Shown: in pieces, positions 59,052 to 64,000 of the stretch
Layout of the letters: every line of letters starts with the position of its first letter
Position numbering within the stretch: position 1 is the first letter of the stretch
NCBI RefSeq assembly: GCF_014290175.1
Contig: NZ_JACOOR010000003.1
Coordinates: forward strand, 186,001-250,000
Source: Anaerosacchariphilus hominis
GTDB lineage: Bacteria > Bacillota > Clostridia > Lachnospirales > Lachnospiraceae
Direction of reading: 5' to 3'
DNA: 64,000 nt
Notes under the pieces: model-generated
What the model saw: only the letters and a program-made list of their open reading frames with translations
Databases searched by the model: none
Told to the model about the DNA's origin: nothing
Position numbers and translations under genes: made by a program

Positions 59052-60392
59052 TCAATGCTTTGTCTCTTCAATCACGTCCAGTACCGCATCTACCAGATGT
59101 CGACCAAACTTTTCTCCCAGCATGGATGTATCCGTCTCATAGCCGCCCTCCACCAGAGACTCCGGCGTATACAGATAACCCGGCAGACAGCCGTTGGTCA
59201 GCTCGTTGAATACCACCATTTCATATCCAGCCATGGCCTTGATATACAGGGCGTATTCCACAAAAATCTCACCCTGCACACCCACGATACAGGTATCTCC
59301 CAGAATAATCACCTGAATCTCCGCCGGATTTTCATCCGTCAGCAGTTCAATCCGCATTCCCTGTTTCTGCATTTTCACATAGCCCAGCTGATCCTCTGAG
59401 CCCAACATCTTCAGGTTTGCATTCTGCCACAGGTAATATTCCTCACGGTTCTCTGATTTTCCATACTTTTCATACAACTCTTCGTAGGTTTTCTTGTCCT
59501 GAGCCACCTTTTTTTCCAGTTCTTCTTCGGTGCCAAAGGTACGAAGCTCTAACTCGATGCTCTTATCCGCCGTCCGGATGGGAAGCTCGCCGGTCCATGC
59601 TGCGTGCTCCAGCACCGTATCCGCCGCTTTTCCGAGAATTCTTCCCACGCGTTCAGCCTCATCAAAACTCTCGCCCTGCCGGTAGTAACGGCTGGATTGA
59701 TTGCCGGAAGCTCCCTGGGAAAATCCAATCACTGCGTCCGGATGCATTTCCCGCAGCTGCTGCTTCAGATAACCGGGATAATCCGCCGTACACACAGTAC
59801 TCCACTCATGGATAAATGTCGGATGTAAAGTATAATTCACAAAGATCCCCCGGATTTTTTTCTCTTTATCCCGGACAGCCATCACGCTGACCAGGGGGTC
59901 GTGTGGTCCGCCGGGTGCCCGTCTGTTGCCACCCACTCCGGATTCTGCTCCACAATGGGCGGTTCCCGAAGTAAATTCCGCCTCAAAAGCTTCCTTCTTC
60001 GCGCTTTCCACCGCAGATACAATCTTATCATTCAGAGATTTTACATATTCCTCAGGCTGCTGTGCGCCCGCTTCCAGACTTTCGATATCCAGACGTCCCG
60101 CAGCCCACGGGCCTGAATGGGTATGGGAGCAGCTTATCATCACGTGATTCTCTGGAATTCCACATGCCTGCCGAACGCGTTCCCGCACCTCTTTCACATG
60201 CTTTTTGGAATAAAAGAGAAGATCCAGTGTAACCAGGGCTATCTCTTCCGTTCCGTTATTCAGATACATCGCCGCTGCCTGAAGCGGGTCGTGTACCCCT
60301 GTATTATGCCTGGGATAGTGGGGATATCCTCCAAGCTCTTCTCCCTTTTCCGGTGAAATATCCGTTATTGCCATGCCTGCCTTTAATGTCAT
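59052..60392 (-). CDS. neutral/alkaline ceramidase N-terminal-domain protein
   Basis: 446 residues from ATG 60390-60392 after AGGGTGAGAG. AGMAITDISPEKGEELGGYP, ISCSHTHSGPWAAGRLDIE and GFSQGASGNQSSRYY are the conserved pieces of the ceramidase-type zinc hydrolase domain. No signal peptide, so it acts inside the cell. In an amino-sugar operon it probably hydrolyses an N-acyl or related bond of an imported compound rather than ceramide (inference). Confidence 0.78.
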   Translation of the reverse strand: MTLKAGMAITDISPEKGEELGGYPHYPRHNTGVHDPLQAAAMYLNNGTEEIALVTLDLLFYSKKHVKEVRERVRQACGIPENHVMISCSHTHSGPWAAGRLDIESLEAGAQQPEEYVKSLNDKIVSAVESAKKEAFEAEFTSGTAHCGAESGVGGNRRAPGGPHDPLVSVMAVRDKEKKIRGIFVNYTLHPTFIHEWSTVCTADYPGYLKQQLREMHPDAVIGFSQGASGNQSSRYYRQGESFDEAERVGRILGKAADTVLEHAAWTGELPIRTADKSIELELRTFGTEEELEKKVAQDKKTYEELYEKYGKSENREEYYLWQNANLKMLGSEDQLGYVKMQKQGMRIELLTDENPAEIQVIILGDTCIVGVQGEIFVEYALYIKAMAGYEMVVFNELTNGCLPGYLYTPESLVEGGYETDTSMLGEKFGRHLVDAVLDVIEETKH

Positions 60393-60415
60393 TCTATCTC
60401 TCACCCTGCCTTTTT

Positions 60416-61213
60416 CTATTCAACCTCGTCAGTGCAGATCACCTCGACGCCTTTCTCCGCTATCGACTTCAGGATCTTAAGCTTCTCTGCGTCCTCCGTC
60501 CTGTTGGTCACCAGAATATCTACGTCCGTGATGTTTCCAACATGGCAGCAGCTCTCAATTCCTATCTTGGTAATATCCGCAACCAGAATTTTTGCTCTCG
60601 CCCTTGCCAGGATGGATTTCAGCGTATTGACGCCCTCCACGCGAAGTGTGGTAAGTCCCGCGTCCACATCCACGCCGTCCATGGTTACAATGGCTTTATC
60701 CGCCATATATCTGCTTACCTGCCGTACCGCATCGCGCCCGTGGACAAAGAAATCCCGCTCGCATATCTCGCCGCCCAGGATAATCACCTGCCACTCCGCA
60801 TGCCGACATAAATCTTCTGCTGTAATCAGAGAATCCGTCACAATTTTAAGTCCGGCCCGGTCGCCTGCGTACCGCACAGTCATGTGCGTAGTCATTCCGG
60901 CCGTCATAATCAGGGAATCTCCGTCCTGAATCAGTTCAGCTGCCTTTTTCGCCACTGCCAGCTTCAGATCGCGGTTGGGTTTTTCCTTAGAATACCCCAG
61001 ATCCGTCCCCTCCTCCTGGCTATTTGTCAAAACTGCCCCTCCGGAAACGCGCTTCAGTTTTCCCTCCTGCTCCAGCCGCTGCAAATCCTTGCGGATGGTC
61101 ACCACGGAGGTGGCAAGCTCTCTACTCAGTTCACTCACTGAAACCGCTTTTTTTATTTCCAGATTTTGGATAATTCTGTTCAAACGTTCTTTTTGCGCTG
61201 TTCCTGCTGCCAA
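60416..61213 (-). CDS. DeoR-family transcriptional regulator
   Basis: 265 residues from a TTG start 5 bp after AGGAGG, overlapping the end of the nagA-like gene by 34 bp. HTH KKAVSVSELSRELATSVVTI, then RKDLQRLEQEGKLKRVSGGA; sensor domain with SLIMTAGMTTHMTVRYAGD. A second DeoR regulator in one operon is uncommon. Confidence 0.92.
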   Translation of the reverse strand: MAAGTAQKERLNRIIQNLEIKKAVSVSELSRELATSVVTIRKDLQRLEQEGKLKRVSGGAVLTNSQEEGTDLGYSKEKPNRDLKLAVAKKAAELIQDGDSLIMTAGMTTHMTVRYAGDRAGLKIVTDSLITAEDLCRHAEWQVIILGGEICERDFFVHGRDAVRQVSRYMADKAIVTMDGVDVDAGLTTLRVEGVNTLKSILARARAKILVADITKIGIESCCHVGNITDVDILVTNRTEDAEKLKILKSIAEKGVEVICTDEVE

Positions 61214-62352
61214 ACTTTTCCTCCTACTAGTACCTTTTTTACATGAAACATGTCATCTACCAGCACCAGATTTGCCCGCTTTCCGACGGCAATAGTACCG
61301 ATTTCGTGTTCCATTCCGATGACTCTCGCTGGATTGCCCGCCGCCATCATAAACGCCTGCGCGATGCCGCAGTTGGTATGCGTCATCAGGTTCCTACAAG
61401 CCACATCCAGCGTCAGTCTGCTTCCGTTCAGTCCTCCGTTCGCATCGAACACCAGATCCTGAATGTATTCCAGTTCCTTCGGTCCCGGCTCTTCACTTAC
61501 GAAGCTGTCCGTAATCAAGATGACTTTTTCCATCCCTTTCACTTTCAAAATCAGACGAATCATATCCGGATTGACATGGATTCCCTGCGAATCGCAGATA
61601 ATCTCCGCATACATATCCGAATCCAGAAAACATGCTTCGTCCGGCCCGCAGCCGCGGGTTCCGGCCCATTTTTCCACTCTTCCCGTGGCGTCCATGCAGT
61701 GGGTCTGCAGCCGCAGTCCATAAAACTTCAGACTCCGCACCTGCTCCGGTGACGCCTCGCTGTGACCGACGCTGAATACCACGCCGGGATTTATCTCTTT
61801 TGCATAGGATAGGAATGGTTCCAGGCCTTCTCTCTCCGGGGCAACCGCCCAGACCCTGGCCAGTGTACCTGCCCGATCCACGATTTCCTGAAAATCCTCT
61901 TTCCGGATCGTTCCTCTCCACTTATTTTTCTCTGCACAGGCTCCGTACTTCGGATTCATGTACGGGCCTTCCATATAGAAGCCCGCGATGGCCTGCGCGG
62001 CCCCTCCACGGTTTCGCGCTTCTTTTACCCGCTCGATGGCCTCCGCAAATTCCTTCTTTGGAAGATCATAATAAAGAGTAGCCAGTATGGACGTCTCTCC
62101 ATGTCTGAGGAAATGCTCCGCCGCTTCTTCCGGCTCCGCGTAAAAGAAATGTCCGCCTCCGCCGTGTACGTGAATATCTACAAAACCGGGACCTACATAA
62201 AGTCCCTGCGCGTCCAGTACCTCCGCGTCCTTCGGAATTTCTATCTCTGAGGCCTTTCCGACCGCCGCAATCCGGTCGCCTTCCACCGCCAGAACCCCGT
62301 CCCACAGGATTCCCGTTTCCAGGACGATTTTCGCATTCTTAATAAAAAGCAT
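61180..62352 (-). CDS. NagA-like N-acetyl-sugar-phosphate deacetylase
   Basis: 390 residues. Amidohydrolase fold with FVDIHVHGGGGHFFYAEPEE (metal site), YMEGPYMNPKYG (the NagA HLEGPF position), SVGHSEASPEQV and the catalytic Asp in VILITDSFVSEE. THLFNAM of NagA is replaced by LQTHCMDATGRVEKWAGTRG, so it is a divergent subfamily. It should deacetylate the kinase product. Confidence 0.85.
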   Translation of the reverse strand: MLFIKNAKIVLETGILWDGVLAVEGDRIAAVGKASEIEIPKDAEVLDAQGLYVGPGFVDIHVHGGGGHFFYAEPEEAAEHFLRHGETSILATLYYDLPKKEFAEAIERVKEARNRGGAAQAIAGFYMEGPYMNPKYGACAEKNKWRGTIRKEDFQEIVDRAGTLARVWAVAPEREGLEPFLSYAKEINPGVVFSVGHSEASPEQVRSLKFYGLRLQTHCMDATGRVEKWAGTRGCGPDEACFLDSDMYAEIICDSQGIHVNPDMIRLILKVKGMEKVILITDSFVSEEPGPKELEYIQDLVFDANGGLNGSRLTLDVACRNLMTHTNCGIAQAFMMAAGNPARVIGMEHEIGTIAVGKRANLVLVDDMFHVKKVLVGGKVWQQEQRKKNV

Positions 62353-62364
62353 TCCCGCATCCTC

Positions 62365-63813
62365 CTAGCGCCAGATTCTGTGCTCCAGTTCTCTATATTT
62401 TCGATATTTTTCCTCGTATGCCTGCTGCCATTCTCCCGGTTTGTAGCATCTGCTGACCAACAACGCAGGAAGTCTGCCCTTTGCAAACTCTCCCGTGCCG
62501 ATTCCAGCCAGGATCGCCGCTCCGGCTCCCGCCGCTTCGGAAGTCACCGGAACCTGAATCTCCATTCCCGTCACGTCCGCGATAATTCTGCACCACAGAT
62601 CGCTCCGGGCGCCTCCGCCGAACAATACCAGCCGCCGTACATGGCCGCTGGCTTCCATGGCCTCCAGAAGAATCCGTATCTGATACGCAATTCCTTCCAT
62701 CACAGCCAGCGCGAAATCGCCGCGCCCCGACGCCAGGTTAACTCCGTAAAAGCACCCTTCGGCCTCCGGATAATAGTCCGGACTGCTTGGACCATTGAAA
62801 TAGGGATAACACCGCACGGTACTTCCCCGCTCTCTGGCCGCCTCCGCCTCTTTTCCTATCTCGTCATAGCTCTTTCCCGGGAACATCTCATCCCTGAGCC
62901 ACCGCAGGCACACAGCGGCTGTATTGATCACGCCCTCCGTCACCCAGCTTTTTTCATCGATATAAGCCGACCAGCCGACCTTTCTGCTTCTTTCTGTGTC
63001 CACATGATCCCAGTATCTGCATATAGCTCCTGATGTGCCCAGAGATATGGTCATGGTATCCATTCCCAGTCCCGCTCCCAGGGACGCACATCTCTGATCC
63101 TGCGCTCCCACAGCGACCATACAGTTTTCCGAAAGTCCCAGCTCCTTTGCAATCTCCGGAAGAAGCGGCCCCGCCGCCTCGCCGCTCCAGGCAAGCCTGG
63201 GAAGCTTTTCTTCTGCTATCTCATATTTCTCCAGAACCTCCCGGCTCCAGACATGTTTTCGAATATCATATAATAAAGTACCGGAAGCCATACTGTGATC
63301 CGTCAGGCATTTTCCCGTCAGCTTTGCCGTCAGATAATCCATCGGCATCAGAAACTTCCAGGCTTTGTGGTATACCTCTGGCAGATGCTTTTTTATCCAC
63401 AAAAGCTTTGGGAGAAAATAACAGGGATCAATCGGCTTTCCGGTCAGTTCAAACATATATTCCGTTCCAAAATCTTCCGTTATCTGAACCGCTTCTTCTT
63501 TCGCACGCGCGTCTAGCCAATTAATTCCATTATGCAGAGGATTCAAATCTCCGTCAACCGGCACCAGTGTAATACCCTGGGAGCTTATGGAAATTCCTTC
63601 CACACTCGTTCTGTCTGCATCCTGAAACACTTCCTTTGCGGTCTCCAGCGTCAGTGTCCACCAAAGATTGGCGTCCTGCTCCACCCAGTTTTCCCGCGGT
63701 GTGATAAGTCCGTATTCCCGGTAAGAATCCCGAAGCTGCGTAAGTTTTTCGTCAAAAAGAATGCTGCGACAGCCGGTGGTTCCCAGATCAATCGCCAGAT
63801 ACAGTGCCATAGT
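62365..63813 (-). CDS. FGGY-family carbohydrate kinase
   Basis: 482 residues from the ATG at 63811-63813 after GGGGAG. LYLAIDLGTTGCRSILFDEK (phosphate 1), VAVGAQDQRCASLGAGLGMD, TISLGTSGAICRYWDHVD and RLVLFGGGARSDLWCRIIAD (adenosine site) define the xylulokinase/glycerol kinase superfamily. It should phosphorylate the imported sugar or sugar alcohol; the substrate cannot be read. Confidence 0.9.
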   Translation of the reverse strand, partial: TMALYLAIDLGTTGCRSILFDEKLTQLRDSYREYGLITPRENWVEQDANLWWTLTLETAKEVFQDADRTSVEGISISSQGITLVPVDGDLNPLHNGINWLDARAKEEAVQITEDFGTEYMFELTGKPIDPCYFLPKLLWIKKHLPEVYHKAWKFLMPMDYLTAKLTGKCLTDHSMASGTLLYDIRKHVWSREVLEKYEIAEEKLPRLAWSGEAAGPLLPEIAKELGLSENCMVAVGAQDQRCASLGAGLGMDTMTISLGTSGAICRYWDHVDTERSRKVGWSAYIDEKSWVTEGVINTAAVCLRWLRDEMFPGKSYDEIGKEAEAARERGSTVRCYPYFNGPSSPDYYPEAEGCFYGVNLASGRGDFALAVMEGIAYQIRILLEAMEASGHVRRLVLFGGGARSDLWCRIIADVTGMEIQVPVTSEAAGAGAAILAGIGTGEFAKGRLPALLVSRCYKPGEWQQAYEEKYRKYRELEHRIWR

Positions 63814-63841
63814 TTTTCTCCCCTTTACGCCGATGATTTTC

Positions 63842-63870
63842 ACAGGAGCCCATGAAACGGGCTCCTGCTG
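63842..63870. terminator. hairpin between substrate-binding-protein and kinase genes
   Basis: CAGGAGCCC, 7-nt loop, GGGCTCCTG: a perfect 9-bp stem after the upstream stop codon. No T run follows on the minus strand, so it more likely stabilises the upstream mRNA or gives partial termination between transporter and enzyme genes. Confidence 0.6.
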
Positions 63871-63884
63871 GTTTTATTCTGTGT

Positions 63885-64000
63885 TTACTTTCTTGCTGCT
63901 ACGATGGACTTCCAGTCAAAATCTTTGATAGTCTCTGCAGTCAGCAGTGTGGAATGAGACAGGGTCTCCTTCGGAAGTTCTTCGCCTGCCAGTGCCGAAG
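63885..64000 (-). CDS. C-terminus of an ABC sugar substrate-binding protein (partial)
   Basis: The last 38 codons, reading ALAGEELPKETLSHSTLLTA then ETIKDFDWKSIVAARK and stop. The pattern (eLPkeT, a beta strand, then a D-W near the end) is typical of periplasmic-binding-type sugar receptors of the ribose/rhizopine class. The gene enters the window from the right. Family inferred from a short stretch. Confidence 0.55.
   Translation of the reverse strand, partial: SALAGEELPKETLSHSTLLTAETIKDFDWKSIVAARK

Noticed and set aside
1..64000. tRNA genes
   Set aside because: I saw no cloverleaf with TTCRA-type arms; integration is at a protein gene, not a tRNA.

Overview
The window reads as a piece of a Gram-positive Clostridia chromosome, most likely Lachnospiraceae (inference). 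The evidence is the gene order ecfA1-ecfA2-ecfT-truA-rplM-rpsI, an Rnf operon with apbE, a CIRCE-controlled hsp20-dnaJ pair and strong AGGAGG ribosome binding sites. A prophage and two smaller insertions sit at the 3' end of rpsI.

Layout. 1-~1250: right end of an older element (truncated phage antirepressor, its own arm-type repeats). ~1250-~2600: a very small segment holding only one Abi-family (HEPN) gene, bounded by degenerate copies of the rpsI tail/terminator. ~2600-~39680: a siphovirus prophage of about 37 kb. ~39680-64000: host chromosome. The three junctions carry related terminator hairpins, and arm-type repeats spaced about 11 bp, which points to serial integration at one site.

Prophage. 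Rightward genes at the right end: repressor with partner, a HIRAN membrane protein, a tyrosine integrase and a ribbon-helix-helix protein; a small HTH gene lies leftward among them. The main operon runs leftward from a consensus promoter at 36131-36159. It begins with small early proteins and a replicon-like module: HUH Rep with a predicted countertranscribed RNA, ParA, ParB fused to a DUF3850-like domain, a frameshifted MazF/PemK toxin and SSB. It continues with packaging/head (TerS, TerL, portal, ClpP-like protease, HK97 capsid) and tail (connectors, tube, G/GT chaperones with a slippery heptamer, tape measure, Dit, Tal, BppU). It ends with a diversity-generating retroelement and lysis genes.

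The retroelement is the clearest special system. A reverse transcriptase (6436-7734), a template repeat (7875-7986) and the variable repeat (8217-8328) at the 3' end of a receptor-binding-protein gene (8192-9430) can all be read directly. VR differs from TR at 18 of 112 positions, 17 of them at template adenines. GC-rich perfect hairpins follow VR, as in other such systems.

Host part. rplM-rpsI with the ECF transporter core and truA; hsp20-dnaJ; the Rnf complex (RnfD and RnfG fused) with ApbE, a NusG-domain-II protein and a Gx transporter; a heterodimeric ABC exporter; and an amino-sugar-like catabolic operon (substrate-binding protein, FGGY kinase, NagA-like deacetylase, two DeoR regulators, ceramidase-like protein, NagB-like isomerase).
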